This document shows, in pieces, positions 24,074-35,275 of a DNA stretch of 64,000 bases (position 1 is its first letter; each line of letters opens with the position of its first letter). The position numbers were made by a program, and so were the translations under genes. The notes under the pieces are model-generated. The model had not been told where the DNA came from and ran no database searches. It worked only from the letters and a program-made list of their open reading frames with translations. The stretch comes from Metellina segmentata (Eukaryota > Arthropoda > Arachnida > Araneae > Tetragnathidae): positions 66,346,998 through 66,410,997 of the forward strand of contig OX375876.1 in NCBI GenBank assembly GCA_947359465.1, in the 5' to 3' direction.

Positions 24074-25865
24074 ATATATCGTCGTATAACGTATAACGCA
24101 AGCGTATATATAAACGTATATATAACGTCGATATGTATATATAAAGCAGAGTTGGCCTCTGTCTTTCTGTATGTCTGTTCTCAATACAAATCTACACAGT
24201 GAGACCAATTCACACCAAATTTGGTACACAAATACATTGTAACACAGAGGTTAAAATAGGCTTACTCTTAATACACGTTCTATTTGTCTTAAGTGTGCAG
24301 AAGGGGGTCAAAAACAATTCGAAATCGCCATAGAAATAAAATTGAGTATAAAACGATTGCTGATCGCAGTTCATATTGTTTTAACAGTATTGATCGAAAA
24401 TGAAGTTTACCAATCATATTGTTTCACCAGTATTGCTCGAAAAACAATTTTTCCAAAGCAAATTAAACTATAATTATGTTTGAACTGCCTTTTTATTTCT
24501 TCCCATAATGTAAATAACTTATAAATAGTTGATTGATTAAAAAGAAATAATATTTTAAACATTCATTTTTACATAATTAATATTTTGCAAAAGAACACAA
24601 AAGTCCAAACGAAAACCTCATTGATCTTAAAAGTGTAATATTGCTACTTGGTATCTGGCAACGTCAAAATTAATGTTTTATTTTTTAAATCTGATTTATT
24701 GTTCTGTGCTTGGGTATTTGAGTTGACAGCGAAATGTTACGGTCATATTTAAGGATCCCCGAGTATTATACAAGCGTGTTCTTTTTGTTAATAAACCATT
24801 ATTGTCTTTATCAATATTGTTTAAAAGTCTTGTCGAATTGTTCTACTTTAGACTACATTTAAGAAATCGAAATTTAACCGTTTAAAAAAAATTTCATCTG
24901 AATTCTGCATTTTTCAAGGATTGGAATTTAATTTCTGTTTGTATTTATCTGTTCCCTTATACTACCTATTGCAGATAGGTAGGTGTTCCAAACATCGCCT
25001 AATATAACAATTATCTGTATCACATCCTCATGGGTTGGGAAATTAAGCGTGGAGCTAAATTAATATCAATAGGAACTATTCTTCTTTGGCTTCCAGAGAT
25101 CATAAGAACCTTATTTACTTATGTCAGTTTAAGTTACCTTGTAAAACTTCAAAAAGTTTCCGAAGATATTTTTTAAGATTGGTTTCCTAATATCGCCTAC
25201 CCATGTTTCCATTACCACCCACCAGGCGAAATTACGAGCTACTGTTTAAAACGAGTTGCTAGTGGAGTGTACATACCAACCTTTAGTATTTAATGTACTT
25301 TCAAATCATTTAAATAAAATTATGATTTCTAAACCCTTACCTGGATATTCCCTGAATTGATTGGAGACAAAAAATATGTTGATCACAGCCTTAAATACTT
25401 CAGTTGCAATATTGTTGCAGATATAACTGATAGGAAACTTGCGGGTTGCGCTACTTGTGACAAAGGCCTAGACCGTAAAGTTAACTACATAAACTCATAG
25501 GTATCGCGCATAGTAGCTTGCAAACACGAGTAGCGATATTATGCACATGGAGGATAGTTAGAACTCCAACCCTATGTTATAATTAGCATTTAGATTTTAA
25601 TGATTTATTTATTTCCTGCAAAATATCATAGATGTGTTATTTCTTGGCGGTTAATGTATATTTCGACCAACTTTCTGAAAATACATATTTGATGAACTTG
25701 GTGATTTGTAGAATTCTATATTTCATCACAGTAAATAAAAAATCCAAAACAATCTTTTTAAGAAAGGTGTGTAACTTGTAATCTTAAAAGACTGGAATTT
25801 CGTTTCTGTTTGTGTACCTGGGAGCAGAAAGTGCTTAAAAGTATGACGTACGTTGAAGAACAAAC
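24074..25865. other. Spacer with possible old repeats
   Basis: At 24130-24320 a run such as ggcctctgtctttctgtatg followed by caccaaatttggtac resembles dispersed sequences that I associate with non-coding ends of mobile elements, but I cannot assign it. Two diverged copies of ggaatttaatttctgtttgt lie near 24923 and 25795. No gene. Confidence 0.35.
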
Positions 25866-25869
25866 AAAG

Positions 25870-26020
25870 TCTTTGTAGAACAATTTGTCCTCAAATTTAT
25901 AAAAATTTGCCCAATTTTTTGTTTTAATTATAAGTTAAGATATTCTGCAGTACAAAGAGCGCTCCTTGACACACCTATTTTTCTTCTCTAACAACGGAAC
26001 AACCTCTCTACACCACCCCA
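25870..26020 (+). repeat. Dispersed repeat R1, copy A, left part
   Basis: Matches the reverse complement of 41215-41370, including gatattctgcagtacaaag and ctccttgacacacct. The match stops near 26020 and resumes at about 26975. Confidence 0.75.
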
Positions 26021-26974
26021 CCCCAATCTATTCTTCATATGAGTGTGTCCAGTTATATGACTTTTTATCTTGGCAATATGAAAGCTACAATGCGTAATTT
26101 TAAAAGTTATTTGTCCGTAATGAAGTACCACTTAATTCATATTTCCAATACTGTAAGCATAGATGAATTACGGAAACATATAACATCCCTGCCTTTTTAT
26201 TTTTTTCAAAAATACAAAGCTTTCAACACAAATGTCTTCTTTAGAAAGTACATATCAAGACATTTGTCTTCCACCTCTTCACGTAAACTCACTCAAAAAA
26301 AGTTACTTCTACACATGGACATAATTGTGAGATTTCACCCTTCTGTTTACATATTCAGAAGATTATAGGCAACAATGATTCGCTATTAGAATAATATAGC
26401 GTATATTTTGAAAAAGAGCAAGAAACTGACATCATCACTCGAATGTGCTGTTTAATTTTTGTATTAAATACACCCAAGAAATTATGTCAATTCTGAACAG
26501 AAGGAAGAATTGAAAGTGTGTTCTTCCTGATTTCATTTAATTTATAATCATTTTTCCATGGGTTCCGCAGTCTGAAGAAGAAATAAAAAGTTTTATATTT
26601 TGAGTACACTCATTTTACTACCAAAATCACAGATCTTTAAAGAAATATTGAAGATTGTAGGAAAAGTGAATTCTTTTTCCAGCTTAAGGCTATTCTAAAG
26701 CAAGCCATAAATTAATTGAAGTCAGAGATCCACAAATTAATTAAATTTCTTGCTTTTGTTATGTCTGTACCAGTATCTGGAGTAATTTGTGAATCGTAGG
26801 ATCAACAATAAAGAAAATTGTTAGCAAAATAACCATGTTGTTGATGCAGATTATTAAATCACTGTAACAACTGATATGTGTTTATTTATTTTTTCAAATG
26901 GTGTACCACCAGGCCATAGAACAGAATGGAAATTATTAAAAGCAACCATTGTTTCATGTTTGGACCAAATTATT
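26021..26974. other. About 950 bp inserted within repeat R1
   Basis: Absent from the otherwise continuous second copy of R1 at 41000-41370. It holds a 109-codon plus-strand frame (26039-26368) rich in serine, phenylalanine and lysine with no recognised domain. I found no clear inverted ends and no obvious target duplication. It may be an insertion, or the other copy may have lost it. Confidence 0.45.
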
Positions 26975-27215
26975 ACTAACAATTTATAAAAAACACATAT
27001 TCTATTTCAATGACAAAATTCAATTTCAAACGTTATCGACAGAATTACAAATTCAGATTTGAAAGCATGTCTTGGTTTTAAATAAATAAACTAAGTTAAT
27101 TAATTTTGATATTTAATTATGAACATGCAATACATATTTATTCGACAGTTGTATTTTACGTCTGTTTTTGATTTAACGGCAATTTTCAAAATTCGGACGA
27201 AATGCTTGCAGAATA
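26975..27215 (+). repeat. Dispersed repeat R1, copy A, right part
   Basis: Matches the reverse complement of 41000-41215 over about 240 bp, including ttatcgacagaatt, gtcttggttttaaataaa and tacgtctgtttttgattt. It diverges after the word aaatgcttgcag. Confidence 0.82.
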
Positions 27216-27535
27216 ATATATGTATATGGTAGGTTGCTGTTTAATAAAAATAAACTATACAGATCAAAACATTTAAGTGAGGTGTGTGTGTAATATCTTA
27301 ATTTTCAAGTTACAGTGAGGTGTAAAAAAAATCACTTTAAAATGAAAAGGTTAAAATATATTTCAAAATTTTGATATACCTTTTCATTGAAAGACGATTA
27401 AACTCAATTGAATTTACATTTACTTACTCATATTACAGAACTCATTTTTAATGACTTACAGAAAACTGTACTCCACAGTCAAATAACTACATTTATTATT
27501 TTAACTTTTTAATAACACTGCTATTACACGATACC
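27216..27535. other. Unannotated spacer
   Basis: AT-rich, nothing recognised. Confidence 0.45.
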
Positions 27536-27926
27536 TCATCATACGAACCTCTCGCATCAAGACACTCCAATCCCGTTCGGTCAGTTAAAGGGACGACCAA
27601 CGAATACAGTTCGTGTCTCAACTCCCATAGTCTTCCACTTATTCACGACAGCACCAACAGTTGACCGTGGCTGTGGCAATTCTACCGCAATTGCACGAAT
27701 AGACTTACTACTAATGTGACAAACCAACTATAACACTTCTTTCAAAGTCACTAAGTTCCTTTCGTTTGGACATATTGTCACAATTTCACACTGAACTAAT
27801 GACGTTACCACTTCACGTATCGTATTTAAACTTAACAGGTCACGTACAAGCATTGGATTTGTATAAAATCCGACATGCAGTCGGATTTTATGCAAATACG
27901 TCGGCGTCCGGTCCATTATTGTAGGG
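27536..27926 (-). mobile_element. 5' end of the parent Tc1, family A (HTH domain)
   Basis: The right end is the family A terminus (reverse complement CCCTACAATAATGGACCGGA) followed by TA at 27927. On the minus strand, after about 150 bp of leader, a frame starts MSKRKELSDFERSVIVGLSH. A stop follows, then SIRAIAVELPQPRSTVG and NKWKTMGVE, ending in a GRP motif. This is the paired HTH and GRPR-like hinge of Tc1 transposases, the part missing from the copies at 6993, 10126 and 56242. The leader contains an inverted repeat (27855-27899). The element is broken off near the hinge, and the catalytic region is absent. Confidence 0.82.
27855..27899. repeat. Subterminal inverted repeat in Tc1 family A
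   Basis: The arms ggatttgtataaaatccgac (27855-27874) and gtcggattttatgcaaatac (27880-27899) are complementary at 17 of 20 positions around a 5-base loop. Only one arm remains in the deletion derivatives. It could serve as a second transposase-binding site. Confidence 0.75.
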
Positions 27927-27928
27927 TA

Positions 27929-28084
27929 ATGTATATATCTTGTAATTTAACCCAGGGTATTCTTCTTCTTGTCTGAGTCAATAAATAGTTCTTCGTGTTT
28001 ATGTTCATTTACTTCACGCTGTCTGCCAAAGTCCTTCTGTGGAAAAACCCAACCCAACCGACCTCTATTCTCTTATTCCTTAAC
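27929..28084. other. Short spacer
   Basis: No feature recognised. Confidence 0.4.
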
Positions 28085-28172
28085 TCCCCAAGGGGTTTCA
28101 ACGATACAGATCATGACAGGTCAAAATTGATCATCAAGATATGATCAATTTTGCTAATACCACGTCGTCAAA
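28085..28172 (-). repeat. Fragment of the phased-palindrome element, minus orientation
   Basis: Starts at the element's terminal word (ccaaggggtttcaac, reverse of gttgaaacc-ccttgg) and includes tgatcatcaagatatgatca and attttgctaatacc, the complements of the tgatcagatcttgat and attagcaaaat unit words. Confidence 0.55.
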
Positions 28173-29677
28173 TAATAAAAGTCAATTTCTTCATTTCCCA
28201 TAACGTAATGCACACTGATTTGCTTTTTTCACATAAACTCTATCTTTATTTTCTATTCTTAATTGTCTTAATATTAATATAATATTAATAATTTTAAATA
28301 GTTTTATCTTTACTTCTAAATATTTTGCTACATTTACAAGAAAGGTAGTAAATATATAGTGTAGAAATTGTTTTCTTAGAAATTTAAAAGTTAGGTTTTT
28401 CTGTAGAAAATAGGTTTTCTCTAAAATTTGATATTATTTAAATTTAATTATTTTATTTTTACCTCACATTATGTATAATTTTAAAATTCGTGCCCTTATT
28501 CTTTGGAATATTTTCAATTAAATAAACAATCTTCGTGTTCTAAGAAATTTTACCGCAGAGCCACGTAAGTAAGTAAGCACAATGTATCATAAGAAAACAA
28601 ACCCGAATAGCAGTGGTAAAACACAAAACGATAAACAATGACAGTGATTAGGAAACACATAATAAATGCAAAAAAAAGCATGATATTGGTCAACAAGAAA
28701 ACAAAAATAAATAAAAAGTTGTAAAATATCAAAATAAAGTATACATGCACAGAAAATAAGTATACATAAAAAGTAAGCTGTCTCACAATCTCCTATTTCA
28801 ATAAAAAGAACAAAAGACAGCTTGGTATTAACAAAATAATTAGTATTTACAGTCGCTTTGTGTCTCAGCTTTTTCCAAAATACTCCTTCGGCATCCATCA
28901 ACGTAGAAACACTGAAAACTTTCCCATTCTGTACACACCAACAGAGGGTTTACACAAGTCGATGGTTGTAATATTAAATCTGTATAAAAATTTTAAGTTG
29001 GCAGAGCTACGACTGCCTAGTTGTATATCTTCAAGTTTCTGACTGAAAACAAACCAAATTTCAACAAATGCAAGTGAAACATTCAAATTATAATCACTGC
29101 GTCGTACCAAATGTACCTCTATACCACGCCAAAGCAATGAATATGTAATATCATTATTTCGAATAAAATGGGTTTGCGTTTTTACGCTTTAGAAAGTTAT
29201 GTTATGCTGAAAGTGTGGATATTTAGAATAAAAATTAAAAATATGCTCATAGTATGATACAAACTATCAAAAAACTGTCTAGAAAATGTCTTGAGTTGAA
29301 AGTAGCCCAAAGTATAGATTTATCTTTAAAGGTTGTGCTAATTTTGTATTGAACTGCATAAATCCAATAAGATTTATTTGATTGGAGCTTCCATGCTTTA
29401 ATTTTGCTATTGAAATCAGAGTCATCAAAATTATTATTAAATTATTTTTAAGTCTCATCTTAACATTTTTCTTTGAAGTAGCACCATATAGTCCTTTGTA
29501 GTATCATGTGTGTATAAGATAATGTGTAAAGTAAGATATGTGTAAAGTATAAGATAATCTCAAACAAAGACTGTCATAGCCTTAAAGCTTTGATGCTCAA
29601 CTTCATTAATATTTCTGGAATTCTCGGAAATTTAAAAACATTTTAAATCATTAATATTTTTTTCCAATTTTAACTTG
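28173..29677. other. AT-rich non-coding stretch
   Basis: The minus-strand frames at 28550-28901 are aromatic- and cysteine-rich low-complexity readings of A-rich DNA. The frames at 28860-29137 overlap on both strands. I see no gene. Confidence 0.5.
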
Positions 29678-29733
29678 ATAGCCCGTTGTGTTACTCTAGT
29701 ACAACGTTAATTATAATTACCTTACCTTACCAG
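29678..29733 (+). repeat. SINE 3' end fragment
   Basis: Only the last part of the family is present: tagcccgttgtgttactcta, then acgttaatta and a ttaccttacc tail. Confidence 0.75.
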
Positions 29734-30274
29734 TTTTACTGTGTGTCTTAATCGTGATCTTCAATTTCTACTTTTTTAATATCTTAGGTAGAAAATGGGC
29801 TTTAATTTTTTGAGAAATATATTTTCGCACATATTATGCTGCAGTTAAATTATACAGTCTGAATACTGTGTTGTTACAATTAATTAAAAGCAAATATTAA
29901 CACAGAGGTGGAATCTCCTTGAAATACATCAAGCGTGAAAACTATAGCCCTTAAAAAATAAAATGATCGCAAAATTTGTTTTTGTGAGTCATTCAGTATA
30001 GTTGCATACTTTCGTTCAATAGTTGCTTATAATTATAGAAATGTATTACATGGATGTTTAACATTTAGTACCTGTTTTATTCACACTTTCAAATATTTAA
30101 TTATAAATAAGAAATTAATTAATTAATTTGTCAATAATTAAGCACTAAATGAATAAAAAATATATATTTGTATTTTTCTAAGATTAAATTAAATTACATA
30201 AATTAAAATTCTTAAATTCGGATATTTTTTCTTTACATTAAACTGCACAACTCCAACCGGATTTTCTCCTTTGT
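29734..30274. other. AT-rich spacer
   Basis: Nothing recognised. Confidence 0.5.
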
Positions 30275-31150
30275 TGTCGAACGAGCCTGTTACATGTTTA
30301 ACGAAATTGGGGAAGTGTTGATCAATGTTCAAGCTCCTTAGAAAACCGTTCAGTCACCAGCAGTATGGATGTTTTTTGTACAAATTCTTTAAACTGATAT
30401 ATTTAATTGCAGTCTATTGATACTATCTACTTAGATACTCTGATTAATAAATTGATTTTGATCTCCTGAACTCGTATTTTTTTTTTAGAATTATAGAACT
30501 TTAGAGTTAAACACTGAAAGACTTAAACTCTTCAACAAAAACGGCTTTAAGTAAAAATTTGATGATTCTGCTGACAATTGACAACTACAAAAAATATTAT
30601 GCATTATTTTTCCACATTTTAAGTTGTTTAACCAACCTGTTACATGCTCAAAATTGGAGAAATTTTGATCAATGCTCAAGCTCTCTAGAAAACACCTCAG
30701 TCACCAGCAGCATGGACAATTTAGCAACCAAATTTTCCCACAGATATAGAAAATACATTATCTTGAAATGCTTTAGGCACCCATTAAATCAAAGTGGAAA
30801 GAAGCTGGATGCTGTAGGTAATAGCATTATTGGCAAAATGCTTATCCAACACATTACCAAAAGCTTGGGTTGAATGCAGATCGGAAAAGCATTTTTAATA
30901 AACTTAGTTTTGTATAAACTTTTCCTTAGCTGTTCATGTGATTTTATTCTCATCTTTGTGAAAATACGGATTTAGTTCAAATGATCTAAAGTGAATAATT
31001 TGATTAATATCTACTAATAGTACCTACTTAGAAACTCGTATTTAATTAATGAATTGGTTTTAATATCGTGAATTATAGAGCCAGAAAATAGTATTAATTT
31101 TTGTACAATCACTTAACACTCGAAAGGCATTTCAAAGACTGAAATATCAT
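30275..31150. repeat. Local direct duplication with an internal insertion
   Basis: The sequence at 30290-30365 (cctgttacatg, gatcaatgttcaagctc, cagtcaccagcagtatgga) recurs at 30635-30715, an offset of about 345 bp. The following part, 30390-30475 (ctacttagatactctgatt), recurs at about 30985-31075, an offset of about 595 bp. The change in offset implies some 250 bp extra in the second copy, at about 30722-30980, or a deletion in the first. The frame at 30559-30873 crosses this and has no family signature. Confidence 0.7.
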
Positions 31151-31331
31151 ACACCTCTAGTGAATATAATAAAAAATGTGTGATTATTATTAATTAAATT
31201 CAATTTAAAATCTATAAATACGTATTTTATGTTGGTGTAATTAGTTATTTTTGGAAAGTACTATATGATTTTTCATTGTGAAATTAACCTTAAAAACTAA
31301 CCAACCTATCGGAAATTTTAATTTTTAGCAG

Positions 31332-31520
31332 TCCTTGATGTGGTTTTGACGAGATATTTAGTTAGTTAAGATCTATTCAAATTCTCTATAATGACGAGAT
31401 ATCTCGCCATCAAGAATACCGATTGAATCCCAAATGATGGAGATAGTGACAGTTTCATTATGGTGGCGCGATCAAAACCAGGTCCATTTTTCTAATGACG
31501 AGATATATCATCCATCAATA
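31332..31520 (+). repeat. Phased-palindrome element, diverged copy
   Basis: Begins ccttgatgtggttttgac, resembling the other copies' starts (cttggtg/cctggtgg). It includes gacgagatatctcgcc at 31393-31408 and atgacgagatatatcat near 31497. The intervening units are eroded. Confidence 0.65.
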
Positions 31521-33145
31521 AATTTGTCAGTGGCGAAATCCTCGCCGAGAAAAGCACCGGTAAAACTAATTTTAGATCTTTATTGATATAAAATATCTTG
31601 AAATTTTGCTGGTAACGTTTATTTCATTTGGTAATATGTATGGTTTGATTTGGATTACAAATTTTTACAAAACCCTCAGAATGGACAACCAGTGAAATAA
31701 TGTAAAACATAAAGTATATGACAACTTTAAAATAAATCATAAATAATTACAATTTCAAAATGTGTTACTTTATTTTTCATGCAGCATTGAATAAAACATG
31801 ACAGCTAAAAAGAAATCAATTTAAATACCTTTAGACCAAGGATCACCAGTTCTTCATCATCAATTTGAAGTAAAGAATGCTAACTACAGCTGGTTGAAGG
31901 GGACCAAATGTATCCAAAGGCATACGATTTGGCCCAGTGTCAACCAACTAAAGCATAGCACTAAAAATTTACTAAATCAAGTTCGTCACGCAAATAGTTA
32001 ACTTCTTCTTTTCAGAAAATCTGTAGACAAATATTTACTAATACCATCAAAAACCTGTTTGTTGTTTATTAAATATGTAATACAGAGATAACTTATTTTT
32101 TTAAATATAATTTAGTTTTGCATCACTAAGATTAAATACATGATTTGCTAAGAATGGTTGTTATAAATTTTATCATATATTAAAATAATAATTTTTATAC
32201 CAAGCCATTAAATGCAAATAACAAAAAAAGTGCCAAAGTGCGAATAACATAAATAAACATCTACAGTAAAACACATATAATAAATTCACATTTCTATTCT
32301 AATGTAGTTTCATAAATGAATCCTATGTACACAATGCTTATTCGAGACTATGGATAATTTCTATTATGATTTATGCTGATTTATGTAAGTGCTTAATATG
32401 AAGTCAACAATGAAGTATATATTTCATCATATCAAAATCATATCAACCGAATCAAGATACAAGAAACAATATTTACTCTGCAGATCAGGATTAACTTCAA
32501 ATATTTATTCGTCGTCTTTGTTAAAACCGGTTAAAAAAAGTAAATACCATGTCAATATTTTGCTGTCATTTCCATGAAAGGGGAGGCTTTTAATTATAGA
32601 GCTCTTACCCTTAATAAACACATGTACAATGGATAGGATTCGTGTTTCAAATAATTCTCTTATAATTATTTTTAAAAAATTCTTATTTTTTTCACTTAAA
32701 CTGGGTTTTACAGAAAATGTATGCATGGTTCTAATAAAAAAAGATACATGTGGGATCATCAGGACTTTTTAAAATAAATTTTATTCAACACATTTCATAC
32801 CAAACGATAAAAAACTCATTTGTACTTAAAAATACTTTTCTATTAAAAAAAAATAATAATAAATAAAAATAAAAACATTTTTCTGTTATAATGTTAAATT
32901 AATACTACATGCTATAACCATGGCGAAATGCGTAGTTTTCAAGAAAACTAGATTGTTAATGTTTTCTTTTATTCCTTTACTTGATACACAGCTGTAAAAT
33001 CTATACAATTATTACCTTTTACCTTATAGGAAATATGGATTAATTACTTAGTTTGCAACCTGCTTCTAAAGTTTATTTTAGCCAAATTGCATAAAAATTA
33101 TTTAAATTAAGTTTGAACCTCGATCCATCTAAAGACTATCTTGTA
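31521..33145. other. AT-rich non-coding stretch
   Basis: Short frames at 32389-32759 overlap on opposite strands. No family motif, no unit repeat. Confidence 0.5.
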
Positions 33146-33372
33146 CGTCGTAGCTGGTGCACATTAAATCTGTCATTTCTTCAAATGTCTTCACTTTGAC
33201 GTGGTGTGGAAGTTTGGAGAGTGGGGTGCCATCTCAGGTATTTACCTCGTCAACTGACCATGGTTATAGTTTATGATATGTTTTCATATCTTTCTCTTCT
33301 GGATGGATACCAGACTGCCTCCAATAATCTGCTCCAGTGTGACGTTAGCTCAACTAGTACCTACCTAAACTC
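33146..33372 (+). repeat. SINE body and tail, plus orientation
   Basis: Starts near the post-head region (gctggtgcacattaaatctg) and has the body landmark ggaagtttggagagtggggt. It is diverged in the middle and ends with ctgctccagtgtgacgttag and an agtacctacc tail. The tRNA head is absent or unrecognisable. Confidence 0.8.
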
Positions 33373-34409
33373 ATCATATTTATTTCATAAATATGATACT
33401 TCGTGTTCAATAGGTGACGAAAATTAGTTATGTATATCTATCCTATTTCCTTTTATGATTATCTTGAATTTTCATACAAATATTGTATATTAAATAGAAA
33501 TTATGTAACTAATACTACAGTCATTTTTATTTTTAGTTTTAATTCATTGTAATCCTGTTTTAAACAAGCAGTTTTCGAACTATCTATAATAGGTGCAAAT
33601 GGAAACCCTTCTACATATTTATAACCAATGTTATCTCGTATTGAAATAACCATACATAATTTCCCATGTCAAATTATATTTATCCATTTAAAAAATGCAA
33701 GCTAATTTTTAAACCATTTGTGTAATTTCTAATAACCCAAAGCTATAGCTGTTGGTTTCAACTTAATTAAACCAAAAGCCTCTGCCTTCCGAGATCCAAA
33801 ACAAAGAAGTACTTTTGTTATTATGATTAATAGCTGAAAACTAAAGTGATTATAAATTACTTAGCTTTTCCGAACCTACAGTGTTAATTGAGTAAAACTA
33901 ATTAGGCAAATTGGCCTTTTTCTGCGTACTTTTTGAAGTCGTCCGGTACCCAAAAAAGTACATTGATATTTATGACTAGGGGTAATTAATTATGTTGCGT
34001 GTTTCTGCGGTAATTGGGTTTTAAATGGATGAAGAAAAATTACTTCTAGCTTCCCGGGCATTTTTAGAAGAGTTCATAAAAACATGCCCGAGCAGTTCTC
34101 TAGCATCACGGTAATTGCAAAACCGTGCGTGTGTTTTATATCTTGTGGCTCGTTTTGCCTGATGTACCTTCACTTCTGTCTCTTTTCCACTAAACTTTAT
34201 CTGAGATTGCCGGAAAACTCATGTTGCAACACAAGTTTAGGTCTTCTGTTATGGAGCTTCAGTATGATAAATTAGTAATTAAATTCCATCACTCTCTGGA
34301 GAAGATTAGCACCAAAATTAAGGAAATGTGAAACGTGCTTCATAGAAACGAATTATTGTGATTTTTTTTTACAAACAGTGAATTACTTTCCTAATTTAAA
34401 AAAAAAAAA
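33373..34409. other. Unannotated spacer
   Basis: The frame at 34084-34275 is cysteine/leucine-rich with no domain recognised. Positions 33890-34270 are somewhat less AT-rich. No repeat identified. Confidence 0.4.
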
Positions 34410-34470
34410 ATAGCCCGTTGGGTTGCTCTTGTGCGACGTTAATTCAACTGCCTACTTATCTCATCTTAAA
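34410..34470 (+). repeat. SINE 3' end fragment
   Basis: tagcccgttgggttgctctt and gcgacgttaattcaactgcc, directly after a run of A, then ctacttatctcatctt as tail. Confidence 0.78.
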
Positions 34471-34472
34471 AA

Positions 34473-34600
34473 CGCCCTGGTAGCCGAGAGGTTAGTTCTA
34501 TCTGGTTCATTCTTAATACGATCTGTATTCGAATGCTTATCTAGACACGAATGGTAGGCGCGTTTCGGAATCACTTAAAAACCCTAGGTTTCGTTCTAAT
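34473..34600 (+). repeat. tRNA-like head, probable second SINE start
   Basis: An A-box-like tggtagccgagagg near 34482 and a B-box-like ctgtattcgaatgc near 34526 have the spacing of a tRNA with an internal RNA polymerase III promoter. It follows the tail of another SINE copy, so it may be a new SINE inserted at the tail or a tRNA pseudogene. Cloverleaf pairing is not good enough for a functional tRNA call. Confidence 0.5.
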
Positions 34601-34689
34601 TTGTTCAAGGAAGCAAAGAACAGAAACAAAATAAACATAACTTCAGGTGGTTTACTTTACGAAGTATTTCGTCAGTGTAAATGGTGTGC

Positions 34690-35275
34690 AGATCTTGATG
34701 AACTACATACCCCTGCAAAAGAGAAATCAAGAACATCCTAATCTGGCCATCATAAAAAAACGGCAGAATTTTGACTTGAGATATCTCGTCACATCTCATC
34801 ACATATCTTGATAGACGAGATGTCTCGTTATTAGATAAATTGGTCAGATCTTGATAGGCGAAATATCTGGTCATCATTAAAATTGATCGGGTTTTGAAGA
34901 ACGAAATATATGGTCATTAGCAAAATTGGACAGATCTTGATGGACGAGATATCTCGTCGAGATCATTAGGATGTAGGGCTAGATGGACTATATACCCTGA
35001 AAAAGAGAAATCGATTATATCCTAATCTCGTCATCATAAAAAAATTGGCTGTATTTTGACGACGAGATATCTCGTCATTAGCAAAATAGATCATATCTTG
35101 ATAGACGAGGTATCTCGTTATTAGCAAAATTGATCAGATCTTGATAGGCGAATTATATCGTCATCATTAAAGTGGTCAGGTTTTGAAGAACGAAATATCT
35201 GGTCACTAGCGAAATTGGGTAGATCTTGATTAACGAGATATCTCGTCGAAATCATTACTATGATTAAACCCTCTG
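34690..35275 (+). repeat. Phased-palindrome array, two ~289-bp blocks
   Basis: Near-palindromes of the form GACGAGATATCTCGTC start at 34775, 34814, 34857, 34900 and 34943 in block one, and at 35062, 35104, 35147, 35189 and 35232 in block two. The spacing is 42-43 bp, apart from one of 39. Each spacer is attagcaaaattgatcagat or similar plus cttgatag. Each block is preceded by a conserved leader (ctacataccc / ctatataccc, gagaaatc, catcataaaaaaa). The blocks are about 289 bp apart, so the array is a higher-order repeat. The ends carry words shared with other loci (attaaacc at 35260). Confidence 0.92.

Noticed and set aside
24130..24320. Helitron or LINE end
   Set aside because: The words look familiar from dispersed element ends, but without termini or coding sequence I cannot support an assignment.
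26039..26368. 109-codon frame as a gene
   Set aside because: No family signature and biased composition. It is recorded only as part of the DNA inserted in repeat R1.
28550..28901. Minus-strand frames rich in Phe, Tyr and Cys as a membrane protein
   Set aside because: They are readings of A-rich low-complexity plus-strand DNA in two overlapping frames, with no conserved motif.
34775..35247. CRISPR-like array because of regular palindromes
   Set aside because: Spacers are themselves repeats of one another and the blocks are duplicated, which fits a minisatellite or transposon and not unique spacers.
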